Below, in pieces: positions 55,307-64,000 of a stretch of 64,000 bases of DNA. Location: positions 1,178,001-1,242,000 of the forward strand of contig NZ_JAXCHP010000001.1 in assembly GCF_035984545.1 (NCBI RefSeq), written 5' to 3'. The DNA is from Cryobacterium sp. GrIS_2_6. GTDB taxonomy: Bacteria > Actinomycetota > Actinomycetes > Actinomycetales > Microbacteriaceae. The first letter of the stretch is position 1. Each line of letters starts with the position of its first letter. A model generated the notes under the pieces. That model was given only the letters and a program-made list of their open reading frames with translations, was not told the DNA's origin and did no database searches. The position numbers and the translations under genes are program-made.

Positions 55307-56844
55307 GGGCGCCTCCATTGACGGCCGTCCCTGGCCAAGAGCTCGTCCGCGGACGAGGGGCCCCAGGTTCCGGGGCGGTACTGTTCGGGCTGGCCCTGCT
55401 CGGACCAGAACTTCTCGACCGGGTCGAGGATCTTCCACGAGAGTTCGACCTCTTCGTGACGGGGGAACAACGGCGGGTCGCCGAGGAGCACGTCGAGGAT
55501 CAACCGTTCGTACGCCTCCGGGCTCGCCTCGGTGAAGGCGTGGCCATAGCCGAAGTCCATCGTGACGTCGCGCACCTGCATGCCGACGCCGGGAACCTTG
55601 GAGCCGAAGCGGATCGTGACGCCCTCGTCTGGCTGCACCCGGATCACGAGTGCATTGGATCCGAGGGCCGCCGTGTTCTCCTTGGCGAACAGATGCTGGG
55701 GGGCGCGCTTGAACACGACGGCGATCTCGGTCACCCTGCGGCCCAGGCGCTTGCCTGCCCGCAGATAGAACGGCACGCCGGACCACCGGCGCGTCTCGAT
55801 GGTGAGTCGCAGCGCCGCGTAGGTTTCCGTGAGCGACTCAGGGTCCATTCCGTCCTCTACGAGGAATCCGAGGACCTTCTCACCGCCCTGCCAACCGCCG
55901 GCGTACTGGCCGCGGGCGGTTCCGGTCGCGAGGTTGTCCGGGAGCCGGACGGATGCGAGGACCTTCTCCTTCTCGGCGCGCAGGTCGGCCGCGTCGAAGG
56001 AGATGGGCTCCTCCATCGCCGTGAGGGCGAGGAGCTGCAGGAGGTGATTCTGGATCACGTCCCTCGCGGCACCGATTCCGTCGTAGTAGCCCGCGCGTCC
56101 TCCGACGCCGATGTCCTCGGCCATCGTGATCTGCACGTGGTCGACGTTGTTCGAGTTCCAGATCGGTTCGTAGAGCTGGTTTGCGAAGCGCAGCGCGAGA
56201 ATGTTCTGCACCGTCTCCTTGCCCAGATAGTGGTCTATCCGGAACACGGAGTCGGGCGGGAACACGGATTCGACGACGTCGTTGAGCTCACGGGCGGTTT
56301 TCAGGTCGCTGCCGAAGGGCTTTTCGATCACGACACGACGCCACTGGCCGTCCTTCTGCTCGGCGAGGCCGGACCGGCGCAACTGACCGACGACCTGCGG
56401 GAACGCCTTCGGCGGGATCGACAGGTAGAACGCATGGTTGCCCATCGTGCCTCGCTCGCGGTCGAGCTCGGCGATGGTGTCCTTGAGCCGTTCGAAGGAG
56501 TCGTCGTCGTCGAAGGTGCCCTGCACGAAGCGGATGCCCTCGGAGAGCTGAGCCCAGACATCCTCGTTGAACTCGGTGCGGGCATACTGCTTGACCGAGT
56601 CGTGGACCACTTGGGAGAAGTCCTCGTCGTCCCAGTCGCGCCTCGCGAAGCCGACGAGGGCGAATCCGGGCGGAAGGAGTCCGCGGTTGGCGAGGTCGTA
56701 GACCGCGGGCATGAGTTTCTTCCGGGACAGGTCGCCGGTTACGCCGAAGATCACGAGGCTCGAGGGCCCCGCGATGCGATTCAGACGGTAATCAGAGGAC
56801 GACCGCAGCGGATTGAACTCCGGGGTGATTTCCACCGGGGACAT
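55303..56844 (-). CDS. zwf: Glucose-6-phosphate 1-dehydrogenase
   Basis: Oxidises glucose 6-phosphate and makes NADPH, the entry to the oxidative pentose phosphate branch. It has 513 residues. The dinucleotide site is VIFGVTGDLSRKKLMPA, the substrate and catalytic signature RIDHYLGKETVQN (catalytic His), and EKPFGSDL comes before it. ATG 56844 is chosen over 56865 because AAGGAG lies 4-5 nt upstream and the preceding codons are not conserved. It is coupled to opcA and lies 61 nt after pgi. Confidence 0.97.
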   Translation of the reverse strand: MSPVEITPEFNPLRSSSDYRLNRIAGPSSLVIFGVTGDLSRKKLMPAVYDLANRGLLPPGFALVGFARRDWDDEDFSQVVHDSVKQYARTEFNEDVWAQLSEGIRFVQGTFDDDDSFERLKDTIAELDRERGTMGNHAFYLSIPPKAFPQVVGQLRRSGLAEQKDGQWRRVVIEKPFGSDLKTARELNDVVESVFPPDSVFRIDHYLGKETVQNILALRFANQLYEPIWNSNNVDHVQITMAEDIGVGGRAGYYDGIGAARDVIQNHLLQLLALTAMEEPISFDAADLRAEKEKVLASVRLPDNLATGTARGQYAGGWQGGEKVLGFLVEDGMDPESLTETYAALRLTIETRRWSGVPFYLRAGKRLGRRVTEIAVVFKRAPQHLFAKENTAALGSNALVIRVQPDEGVTIRFGSKVPGVGMQVRDVTMDFGYGHAFTEASPEAYERLILDVLLGDPPLFPRHEEVELSWKILDPVEKFWSEQGQPEQYRPGTWGPSSADELLARDGRQWRRP

Positions 56845-56905
56845 GCAACTCCTTTTCTGTGGCAACGAGGCCCGCCGGAGCAGGCCCCCTTAGAGGGGAC
56901 GACTT

Positions 56906-58510
56906 CTACTTGAGGGCGCCGAACAGGGCGGCGATGTTCGCCGCGGGGTCGGTGAGGGTGAGGGTGAGCACCGGACGGCCGTGCTGAGCGAGAACACTCG
57001 CGTCGCCGCTGGCCTGCGCCCGAATCAGGTCGCCGAAGGTGAACGGACGATCCGGAATCGACAGGTCCTCCTGTGTGGTTGCGAGGATCTGCAGGAACAC
57101 GCCGGACGGCTGACCGCCCTTGTGGAGCTGGCCGGTCGAGTGCAGGAACCGGGGGCCCCAGCCGAATGTGACGGGACGTTTCGAGAGCTTCGCGACCAGG
57201 TCACGGATGCCGGCGAGCTGTGGCAGCTCGAGGCGGTTCACGTAGGCCTGGACGGAGACGTACCCGTCGGGGTCGAGCTCCTCGAGGAGCGCGTCGATTG
57301 CTGAGGCGAGGTCGCTCGCCGCGCCGATGACGTGTGCGGTGCCGCGCACCTCGATGCCGTCAGAGATGAACGCCGCGGGCGCCGGCTCAGGTCGGCCGTC
57401 GAGCAGCGCGCGGGTGGCGACCTTGGCGGCCTCCACGTCCGGTTGGTCGAAGGGGTTGATCCCGAGCAGCCGTCCCGCGACCACGGTTGCGTATTCCCAG
57501 ACCAGGAACTGTGCGCCGAGGGTGCCGCTCACGCGGATCTCATCGGTGCCGTCCGCGGGAAAGATCGTGGTGCCCGCGTCGTCGACGAGGCGCAGGACCT
57601 GCAGGTCCGGGAGGTTCTCGGTGAGTTCGGGGGCGCCGACCGCAAGGACAACGGGGAGGATGCCGGTGCCGCTCTTGCCGGTCGACTCCGCGATGAGCTG
57701 TTCCGCCCAGTCGGGGAACCCGCCGATGTGGGTGCCGTCTGCGACGAGCGCGAGCTTGTCACGCCGTGGCTCCGTCGCAGCGATCGCGGCGCCGAGGATG
57801 AGCCCGGGGTTTTCCGGGCTGTCGACCGCGAGCGCGAGCGAAACGGCCTCCGCCTCGTCGAGCAGTTCACCGATGTCGACGCCGGCGAGTCCCGATGGAA
57901 CGAGCCCGAACGCGGTGAGCACGGAGAAACGTCCTCCCACGGTCGGGTCCGCATTGAAGACGCGGTAACCTGCCGCCCGAGCGGAGGTGTCGAGCGGCGA
58001 ACCGGGATCGGTCACGATGACGATGCGGCCGATGGGGTCGATGCCGGCTTCCCGGAAGGCGTGCTCGAAAACGCGACGCTGGCTGTCGGTCTCCGCGGTC
58101 GACCCGGACTTCGAGGAGACGACCAGCGCCGTCTCCGCGAGGTGGTCGCCGAGGGCCGCGAGGACCTGGCCGGGGTCGGTCGAGTCGAGCACGGTCAACG
58201 GGACGCCGGCCGTGCGGGTGATGACCTCGGGTGCGAGCGAGGAACCGCCCATGCCGGCGAGCGCGATCCGGGTGACACCGGCCGAGGCCAGGGTCGCCCG
58301 GAGAGCGAGGATCTCCGGGACGAGGGGGAGTGAAACGGAAACGGACTCGGTCCAGCCGAGACGCTTGGCCGCCTCGGACTCGGCCTCGGGGCCCCACAGT
58401 GCGGGGTCGAGGGCCGTGATCCCCGAGGCGACCAGGTCGGACACCAGGGTGGGAACGGTACGGCGTGCCGCATCGGCCGCCGCCCCGGTCACCGCGATGC
58501 GGAAACTCAC
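56906..58510 (-). CDS. pgi: Glucose-6-phosphate isomerase (type paired with transaldolase)
   Basis: Interconverts glucose and fructose 6-phosphates. It has 534 residues. Two SIS-fold domains: [15 protein letters not shown] (sugar-phosphate binding), [37 protein letters not shown], and [13 protein letters not shown]. The C-terminus has the [15 protein letters not shown] segment. This is the isomerase form that in several bacteria is the C-terminal half of a transaldolase-isomerase fusion. Here it is a separate gene whose GTG start overlaps the tal stop (GTGA), so the pair is coupled in translation instead. Confidence 0.95.
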   Translation of the reverse strand: MSFRIAVTGAAADAARRTVPTLVSDLVASGITALDPALWGPEAESEAAKRLGWTESVSVSLPLVPEILALRATLASAGVTRIALAGMGGSSLAPEVITRTAGVPLTVLDSTDPGQVLAALGDHLAETALVVSSKSGSTAETDSQRRVFEHAFREAGIDPIGRIVIVTDPGSPLDTSARAAGYRVFNADPTVGGRFSVLTAFGLVPSGLAGVDIGELLDEAEAVSLALAVDSPENPGLILGAAIAATEPRRDKLALVADGTHIGGFPDWAEQLIAESTGKSGTGILPVVLAVGAPELTENLPDLQVLRLVDDAGTTIFPADGTDEIRVSGTLGAQFLVWEYATVVAGRLLGINPFDQPDVEAAKVATRALLDGRPEPAPAAFISDGIEVRGTAHVIGAASDLASAIDALLEELDPDGYVSVQAYVNRLELPQLAGIRDLVAKLSKRPVTFGWGPRFLHSTGQLHKGGQPSGVFLQILATTQEDLSIPDRPFTFGDLIRAQASGDASVLAQHGRPVLTLTLTDPAANIAALFGALK

Positions 58511-59646
58511 AGGGCCGACGGGGCTTCCGCGTTGTTCTTGGCTGCATCCAGGGCAACCGTCACGGTGTCGAGGAGTTCGTTCCAGGAGATGATGAACTTC
58601 GCAACGCCCTCGGACTCGAGAACCTGGGTGACGTCGACGTAGGAGACGCCTTCGTTCGCAAGGGCGTCGAGAACAGCGTTCGCTTCGTCGTAAGCGCCCG
58701 TGATCGAGTCCGCCGGGATGACCCCGTGGCCGAAGGTCGCGTCTAGGGTCTTCTCCGGCATGGTGTTGACGACCTCGGGTGCGACGAGGTTCGTCACGTA
58801 GAGGGTGTCGGGGAGCGCGGCATCCTTGACGCCCGTGGAAGCCCAGAGCGGACGCTGCTTGTTGGCGCCGGCCGCGAGCAGGCCGAGGGCGCGCTCGGTG
58901 GAGAACGCTTGCTGGAAGACCTCGTATGCGAGCTGCGCATTCGCGACGCCGGCCTTGCTCTTGAGGGCGATCGCCGTGTCGGTGCCGATTGCCTCGAGGC
59001 GCTGGTTGACCTCCGTGTCCACGCGGGAGACGAAGAAGGATGCGACGGAGTGGATCGTGCTCAGGTCGATCCCGCCGGCCTTGGCCTTCTCGAGACCGGA
59101 CAGATACGCGTTGATGACCTCGCGGTGACGCTGCAGGCTGAAGATCAGGGTGACGTTCACGCTGATCCCGAGGGCGATCGTCGCGGTGATGGCCTCGAGG
59201 CCCTCGATGGTCGCGGGGATCTTGATCATGGCGTTGGGGCGGTTGACCTTGGCCCACAGCTCCTGGGCCTGGGCGACGGTTCCGGCGGCGTCGTGGGCGA
59301 GGCCGGGCTCGACCTCGATCGAGACGCGGCCGTCGACACCGTTGGTGCGGTCGTAGACGGGACGGAAGATGTCGCTCGCTGCGGTGACGTCGTCTGTCGT
59401 GATCTCGAAGACGGCCTCCTGTACGGTCGCGCCGGACGCGGCGAGGGCGGCGACCTGGTCGACGTAGGCTTCGCCCTTGCTGAGCGCGCCGGCGAAGATG
59501 GTCGGGTTCGTCGTGACGCCGACGACGTTCCTGGTGTCGATGAGGTCCTGCAGCCCGCCGGAGGCGATGCGCTGGCGGGAGAGGTCGTCAAGCCAGATGC
59601 TGACGCCGGCGGCGGAGAGCTCGGCGGTGGGGGTGGTATCGGTCAT
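58507..59646 (-). CDS. tal: Transaldolase
   Basis: Moves a dihydroxyacetone unit between sugar phosphates in the non-oxidative pentose phosphate branch. The 379-residue actinobacterial type has [39 protein letters not shown], the Schiff-base lysine in [23 protein letters not shown] and [15 protein letters not shown] 59646 is chosen because it begins the conserved region and an AAGGAG lies upstream. The stop overlaps the pgi start. Confidence 0.96.
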   Translation of the reverse strand: MTDTTPTAELSAAGVSIWLDDLSRQRIASGGLQDLIDTRNVVGVTTNPTIFAGALSKGEAYVDQVAALAASGATVQEAVFEITTDDVTAASDIFRPVYDRTNGVDGRVSIEVEPGLAHDAAGTVAQAQELWAKVNRPNAMIKIPATIEGLEAITATIALGISVNVTLIFSLQRHREVINAYLSGLEKAKAGGIDLSTIHSVASFFVSRVDTEVNQRLEAIGTDTAIALKSKAGVANAQLAYEVFQQAFSTERALGLLAAGANKQRPLWASTGVKDAALPDTLYVTNLVAPEVVNTMPEKTLDATFGHGVIPADSITGAYDEANAVLDALANEGVSYVDVTQVLESEGVAKFIISWNELLDTVTVALDAAKNNAEAPSAL

Positions 59647-59740
59647 GGGGACAATCTCCTTGTGATACATGGTGTGTGACGTGTGCGGGAGTCGGGCGGG
59701 GAGCCGGCGTTGCCGCAGGCTTCCCGCCCGGCGGGGAGGC

Positions 59741-61834
59741 TCAGTGAGCGGCGAGCGAGTCCTTCGCAGCGGCGACGACGGCCTCGGTGGTTATTCCGAA
59801 TTCACGGAACAGCGTCTTGTAGTCTGCGGAGGCGCCGAAGTGCTCGATCGAGATGCTGCGGCCGCGGTCGCCGACGTAGCGGTCCCAGGTCAGCGCGATG
59901 CCGGCCTCGACGGACACGCGGGCGGTGATGCCGGCGGGCAGCACGGACTCGCGGTACTCCGCTGTCTGCTCCCGGAACCACTCGAGGCTCGGCGCCGACA
60001 CGACGCGGGCGTTGATGCCCTCGGACGCGAGCGCCGCACGGGCGTCGACGGCCAGCTGGACCTCGGAACCCGTGGCGATCAGGATGACGTCGGGGGTGCC
60101 GTTCGGCGCTTCGGCGAGGACATACGCGCCCTTGGCAACGTTGCGGGCGGAGGCGAAGACTTCGCCGCTCGCGTCGCCGTCGCCGCGCTCGAACACGGGG
60201 ATGTTCTGGCGGGTGAGGACGATGCCCGCGGGGCCTTCGCGGCGCTCGAGGATCGTCTTCCACGCCCAGGAGACCTCGTTCGCGTCGCCGGGGCGCACGA
60301 CGTCGAGCCCGGGGATGGCGCGGAGGGTCGCGAGCTGCTCGATCGGCTGGTGGGTCGGGCCGTCCTCGCCGAGGGCGACGGAGTCGTGGGTCCAGACGAA
60401 GATCGACGGCGCCTTCATCAGCGCAGCGAGGCGAACGGCCGGGCGCATATAGTCGCTGAAGATCAGGAACGTGCCGCCGAACGGGCGGGTGTTGCCGTGC
60501 AGCACGATTCCGTTCAGGATCGCGGCCATCGCGTGCTCGCGGATCCCGAAGTGCAGGACGCGGCCGTACTCGTTCCCGGTCCACTCGTGGGTCGAGTGCT
60601 CGGCCGGAATGAAGGACCGGGCACCGCCGATGGTCGTGTTGTTCGACTCGGCGAGGTCGGCGGAACCGCCCCAGAGTTCGGGGATCACAGCACCGAGCGC
60701 GGTGAGGACCTTGCCGGAAGCGGCACGGGTGGAGACCTCGGTGCCGGCATCGAAGACGGGCAACGCGGCATCCACGCCCTCGGGCAGGTCGCCGGCCAGG
60801 ATCCGGTCGAGGAGGACCTTGCCGTCCGGGTTCGCGGCGGCCCAGGCGTCGAACTGCACCGTCCACCGGGCATGCTCGTCGGAGCCGCGGGTGAGCGCCT
60901 CGCGGGTGTGCTCGATGACATCGGGGGCGACGAAGAAGTTCTCGGCGGGGTCGAAGCCGAGGACCTCCTTAACGGCGGCGAGTTCCGCGGCGCCGAGCGC
61001 CGAGCCGTGGATCTTGCCGGTGTTCTGCTTCTTCGGGCTCGGCCAGCCGATGATCGTCTTGAGGATGATCAGCGACGGCTTGTCCGTGACGGCCTTCGCC
61101 GCGTCGATCGCGTCGTTGAGGGCGTGGAGGTCTTCGACGTATTCGCCGGTCTTCTTCCAGTCCACGGTCTGCACGTGCCAGTGGTAGGCCTCGTACCGGG
61201 CGGCGACGTCTTCGGTGAAGGCGATGTTGGTGTCGTCTTCGATCGAGATCTGGTTGGAGTCGTAGATCGCGATCAGGTTGCCGAGCTGCTGGTGGCCGGC
61301 GAGGGAGGATGCCTCGCTCGTGATGCCCTCCTGCATATCGCCGTCGCCGGCGATGACATACACGAAGTGGTCGAAGGGGCTCTCGCCCGCCGCGGTCTCC
61401 GGGTCGAACAGTCCGCGTTCGAAGCGGGACGCATATGCGAAGCCGACGGCGGATGCGAGGCCCTGGCCTAGCGGGCCCGTCGTGATCTCGACACCGTCGG
61501 TGTGGCCGTATTCGGGGTGACCGGGGGTCTTGGAACCCCAGGTGCGGAGCGCCTTGAGGTCGTCGAGCTCGAGGCCGTAACCGCCCAGGTAGAGCTGGAC
61601 GTACTGGGTCAGGGAGCTGTGGCCGACGGAGAGAATGAAGCGGTCGCGGCCGATCCATTCATTGTCAGAGGGATCGCGGCGCATGACCTTCTGGAAGAGA
61701 AGATAGGCGACGGGGGCGAGGCTCATCGCCGTGCCCGGGTGGCCGTTCCCGACCTTCTCGACGGCGTCCGCCGCGAGAATGCGAGCCGTGTCGACCGCCC
61801 TGTTGTCAATCGAATCCCACTGCAGTGCTGCCAC
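59741..61834 (-). CDS. tkt: Transketolase
   Basis: Thiamine diphosphate enzyme transferring two-carbon units among sugar phosphates. It has 697 residues. [20 protein letters not shown] at the N-terminus, [17 protein letters not shown], the ThDP motif [14 protein letters not shown] ... [17 protein letters not shown] (catalytic Glu) and [23 protein letters not shown] 61834 is chosen because the conserved [16 protein letters not shown] follows it. It is the first gene of the minus-strand pentose phosphate operon and divergent from ctaB. Confidence 0.97.
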   Translation of the reverse strand: MAALQWDSIDNRAVDTARILAADAVEKVGNGHPGTAMSLAPVAYLLFQKVMRRDPSDNEWIGRDRFILSVGHSSLTQYVQLYLGGYGLELDDLKALRTWGSKTPGHPEYGHTDGVEITTGPLGQGLASAVGFAYASRFERGLFDPETAAGESPFDHFVYVIAGDGDMQEGITSEASSLAGHQQLGNLIAIYDSNQISIEDDTNIAFTEDVAARYEAYHWHVQTVDWKKTGEYVEDLHALNDAIDAAKAVTDKPSLIILKTIIGWPSPKKQNTGKIHGSALGAAELAAVKEVLGFDPAENFFVAPDVIEHTREALTRGSDEHARWTVQFDAWAAANPDGKVLLDRILAGDLPEGVDAALPVFDAGTEVSTRAASGKVLTALGAVIPELWGGSADLAESNNTTIGGARSFIPAEHSTHEWTGNEYGRVLHFGIREHAMAAILNGIVLHGNTRPFGGTFLIFSDYMRPAVRLAALMKAPSIFVWTHDSVALGEDGPTHQPIEQLATLRAIPGLDVVRPGDANEVSWAWKTILERREGPAGIVLTRQNIPVFERGDGDASGEVFASARNVAKGAYVLAEAPNGTPDVILIATGSEVQLAVDARAALASEGINARVVSAPSLEWFREQTAEYRESVLPAGITARVSVEAGIALTWDRYVGDRGRSISIEHFGASADYKTLFREFGITTEAVVAAAKDSLAAH

Positions 61835-61988
61835 TTCGTAGTTACCCTTCGTCAAGCTAGGGCAGGCCTTGGGAACCCGCACCCGTTGGATTGAGCGCGC
61901 CCGTGGACATCGACGTCATCCGCCGCGGTAGGCGAATGCCCATTTTCCAGGACGCACCGACACGCGCCATGATTGGCGAGCACCCCCA

Positions 61989-61994
61989 AGTATA
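61989..61994 (-). promoter_or_regulatory. -10 element (TATACT) of the tkt operon
   Basis: On the minus strand TATACT lies about 155 nt before the tkt GTG. The leader is long, with no obvious riboswitch (I looked for a thiamine element and saw none). The -35 is not clear. Confidence 0.45.
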
Positions 61995-62075
61995 GGCAGT
62001 CGGCATGGCCGGGTGAGGTTGACCAGCGTAAAGCTGAACGATCCTCGAATGGGCTTCCGCCCGGCCGGGACTGGT

Positions 62076-62081
62076 TAGACT
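62076..62081 (+). promoter_or_regulatory. -10 element (TAGACT) of ctaB
   Basis: TAGACT followed by nine bases and the ATG at 62091, giving a leader of only a few bases. Confidence 0.5.
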
Positions 62082-62090
62082 CAATCCACT

Positions 62091-63032
62091 ATGCAGATCT
62101 CCCAGGACGCGACCCCCGCGGGCGTGCAGGCGCCCGGCGGCAGGGGAGCGCGAGGCTTCCGTCGAACGTTCCTCGCCTACCTCTCCCTGACCAAGCCGCG
62201 CGTCGTCGAACTGTTACTCGTTGTGACAGCGCCGACCATGCTGCTCGCCGAACGCGGGATTCCGAGCCTGTGGCTCGTCCTCGCGACCCTCATCGGCGGG
62301 GCGCTCAGCGCAGGATCCGCCGGCGCGTTCAACTGCTACATCGACCGCGACATCGATCGCGTGATGAAGCGCACGATGAACCGGCCGCTCGTCACCGGCG
62401 AGCTCAGCGACCGGGAGGCCCTGGTCTTCGCGTGGGTGCTCGGTGCCGCGTCGATCGTGTGGCTCCTGGTCTTCACGAACTGGGTCGCCGCGGCTCTCTC
62501 GCTCGGGGCGATCCTGCTTTACGTCGTTTTCTACACGATCATCCTCAAGCGCCGCACCGCCCAGAACATCGTCTGGGGCGGAATCGCCGGCTGCATGCCC
62601 GTCCTGATCGGCTGGGCTGCCGTCACCGGTGACCTGTCCTGGCCGCCGCTGATCCTGTTCGCGATCATCTTCCTGTGGACCCCGCCGCACTACTGGCCGC
62701 TCTCCATGAAATACCGCGCCGAGTACCAGGCCGCCGGCGTCCCGATGCTCGCCGTCGTGCGCGGACGCGCCCAGGTCGGCCTCCAGGTCATCCTGTACGC
62801 ATGGGCGACCGTCGCGTGCTCACTGCTCCTGATCCCGGTCGCTTCGATGGGCCTGCTCTATACCGGAGTCGCGCTTGTCACCGGCGGCTGGTTCATCTTC
62901 GAGACCCACCGCCTGTACAACCTCGCGATCCGTCACGAGGTGGTCTCGCCGATGCGGGTGTTCCACGGTTCGATCACGTACCTGACACTGCTCTTCGTCG
63001 CCGTGGGCGTCGACCCGCTGCTCCCCTTCTAG
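62091..63032 (+). CDS. ctaB: Protohaem IX farnesyltransferase (haem O synthase)
   Basis: Polytopic membrane prenyltransferase that adds a farnesyl group to haem b to make haem O for cytochrome oxidase. The 313-residue UbiA-family protein has about nine hydrophobic helices. The Asp-rich prenyl-diphosphate site is [20 protein letters not shown]. Other marks are [22 protein letters not shown] and [18 protein letters not shown] 62091 with a TAGACT element just upstream. It faces ctaA, which makes haem A from its product, in a convergent arrangement with 34 nt between the stops. Confidence 0.96.
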   Translation: MQISQDATPAGVQAPGGRGARGFRRTFLAYLSLTKPRVVELLLVVTAPTMLLAERGIPSLWLVLATLIGGALSAGSAGAFNCYIDRDIDRVMKRTMNRPLVTGELSDREALVFAWVLGAASIVWLLVFTNWVAAALSLGAILLYVVFYTIILKRRTAQNIVWGGIAGCMPVLIGWAAVTGDLSWPPLILFAIIFLWTPPHYWPLSMKYRAEYQAAGVPMLAVVRGRAQVGLQVILYAWATVACSLLLIPVASMGLLYTGVALVTGGWFIFETHRLYNLAIRHEVVSPMRVFHGSITYLTLLFVAVGVDPLLPF

Positions 63033-63066
63033 CTCGCGCGGGGGCTTCCCAGCCAAGCCGGGTGGG

Positions 63067-64000
63067 TCAGCGGGCGGCTGCCTGGTGCGGAACCGGGGGA
63101 GCGGCGTCGACGGGCAGCGCCACCGGTTCCTTGAGGTGCAGCACGACGGCGGTCATCGCGGCCGCGAGTACGCAGGCGAGGACCATGTGGATTCCGACGA
63201 GGCCGGCCGGTAGTCCGGTGTTCGCCTGGACGAGTCCCACGGCGACCTGGACGGCCTCGACACCGAGCAGGGCCAGGGTCCAGGTGCGGAGCGACCGGCC
63301 GAGGCCCCAGGCGCCGATGACGAGGGCGATGGTGAGCGCGACGGTCAGGTAGGCGGGCCAGCTGTGCACGTGCTGCAGGAACTCGGAGTCGAGCCCGTTT
63401 CGCGGGGCATTCTCGTCACCGGCGTGCGGTCCGGAACCGGTCGTCAGGATGCCGACGACGATCGTGATGGCGACCACCGCGCTCGTCACATGCGTGAGGA
63501 TCGCGTACCAGCGGGGCACGACGGCGGCCCGCCGGCCGTTGCCGGTGTAGACCCGGTAGACGAAGGCCGTGCAGAGCGCCACGAGCACTGCGGAGATGAC
63601 GAAGTGCAGTCCGACGACGGTGGGGTCGAGCAGCGTGAGCACGCTGATGCCACCGATGACCGCCTGGGCGGGGATGCCGAGCCCGGCGAACAGGGCGAGG
63701 CGGAACAGGTCGGGGCGTTCGCGCCGCAGCCGCACGACGGCGAGGAACGCGAGGACCGCGACGAGGCCGAGCACGGCACCGAGCAGGCGGTTGCCGAACT
63801 CGATGACCCCGTGGATGCCCATCTCCGGCGTGTTGACGAGCGAACCGTCCGTGCATTTCGGCCAGGTCGGGCAACCGAGCCCTGAGCCCGTCAGGCGGAC
63901 GAGGCCGCCCGTGCCGACGAGGAGGATCTGCGCGGCGAGGTACACCCACGCGATCAGGCGGACCCTTCGGTCAACGCTCGTGGGCAGCCATTCCGAAATC
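63067..64000 (-). CDS. ctaA: Haem A synthase CtaA (COX15 family), 5' end beyond the window
   Basis: Oxidises the C8 methyl of haem O to the formyl group of haem A. The frame is open to the last base (reading SEWLPTSVDRRVRLIAWVYL at the window edge), so the N-terminus is cut off. The visible ~310 residues hold eight hydrophobic helices with haem-ligand histidines in GIHGVIEFGNRLLG and VGLHFVISAVLVAL, and later VHSWPAYLTVALT and GIHMVLACVLAA. The extracellular cysteine pair is in GLGCPTWPKCTDGS, as in the actinobacterial and Bacillus forms. Pairs functionally with ctaB next door. Confidence 0.94.
   Translation of the reverse strand, partial: ISEWLPTSVDRRVRLIAWVYLAAQILLVGTGGLVRLTGSGLGCPTWPKCTDGSLVNTPEMGIHGVIEFGNRLLGAVLGLVAVLAFLAVVRLRRERPDLFRLALFAGLGIPAQAVIGGISVLTLLDPTVVGLHFVISAVLVALCTAFVYRVYTGNGRRAAVVPRWYAILTHVTSAVVAITIVVGILTTGSGPHAGDENAPRNGLDSEFLQHVHSWPAYLTVALTIALVIGAWGLGRSLRTWTLALLGVEAVQVAVGLVQANTGLPAGLVGIHMVLACVLAAAMTAVVLHLKEPVALPVDAAPPVPHQAAAR

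Noticed and set aside
61835..62090. Thiamine riboswitch in the long tkt leader
   Set aside because: No CTGAGA...ACCTGA-type segments were seen.
63033..63066. Terminator between ctaB and ctaA
   Set aside because: GGCTT...AAGCC can form a short hairpin, but there is no T tract and the stem is only 5 bp.

Overview
This window is a GC-rich (roughly two-thirds G+C) stretch of actinobacterial core chromosome. Gene order, RbpA, WhiA, OpcA, an ANTAR regulator, HGxxPAAW and Trp-associated membrane proteins, and a decayed DUF222/HNH-type remnant all fit a Microbacteriaceae-like organism (Cryobacterium/Leifsonia type). The genus is inference. I see no complete insertion sequence, prophage or CRISPR array. 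Both ends cut genes: rsmB on the left and ctaA on the right.

Layout. (1) 1-10943: rsmB (partial), rpe, hisE-hisG, hisF-hisI, trpE, two small membrane-protein genes, trpC-trpB-trpA and lgt, all on the + strand and often with overlapping stop/start codons. A near-perfect 42-nt duplication at the trpC/trpB junction creates an intervening 22-codon reading frame. (2) 11069-18648: gltB-gltD (NADPH-type glutamate synthase) and pyk with a strong terminator. (3) 18649-26117: an alpha/beta-hydrolase remnant and cobalamin-dependent metH, convergent with a three-gene ECF transporter operon (lipoprotein, fused T-A-A energizing module, S component). The ECF operon is most likely for corrinoid uptake and so would supply MetH's cofactor. 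(4) 26217-30880: a glutathionyl-hydroquinone-reductase-like gene, divergent from a GH92 glycosidase / GT4 glycosyltransferase pair. (5) 30881-31733: a gene-poor, partly AT-rich segment with an HNH-protein relic and a small two-helix membrane protein that has its own canonical promoter. (6) 31785-47757: tRNA-Leu(CAA), the ANTAR regulator, a thioesterase, polA, a DUF885 peptidase, rpsA, coaE, uvrB, uvrA (with an SOS box), uvrC and rapZ. (7) 47841-64000: whiA, sodA, the lower-glycolysis genes gap-pgk-tpiA, secG and rbpA. These meet head-on, at a bidirectional terminator, the pentose-phosphate operon tkt-tal-pgi-zwf-opcA-pgl on the - strand. ctaB and ctaA follow.

The genes mostly serve amino-acid synthesis (His, Trp, Glu, Met), central carbon flux (glycolysis plus the oxidative and non-oxidative pentose phosphate branches), nucleotide excision repair and haem A synthesis. 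A recurring feature is a TANNNT -10 hexamer placed 6-7 nt before an ATG/GTG start, seen at eleven genes. It predicts widespread leaderless transcription. The most unusual points are the trpC/trpB duplication ORF, the single-chain ECF energizing module convergent with metH, the apparently cytoplasmic GH92-GT4 pair with a palindrome in its divergent promoter region, and the AT-rich small-membrane-protein island.
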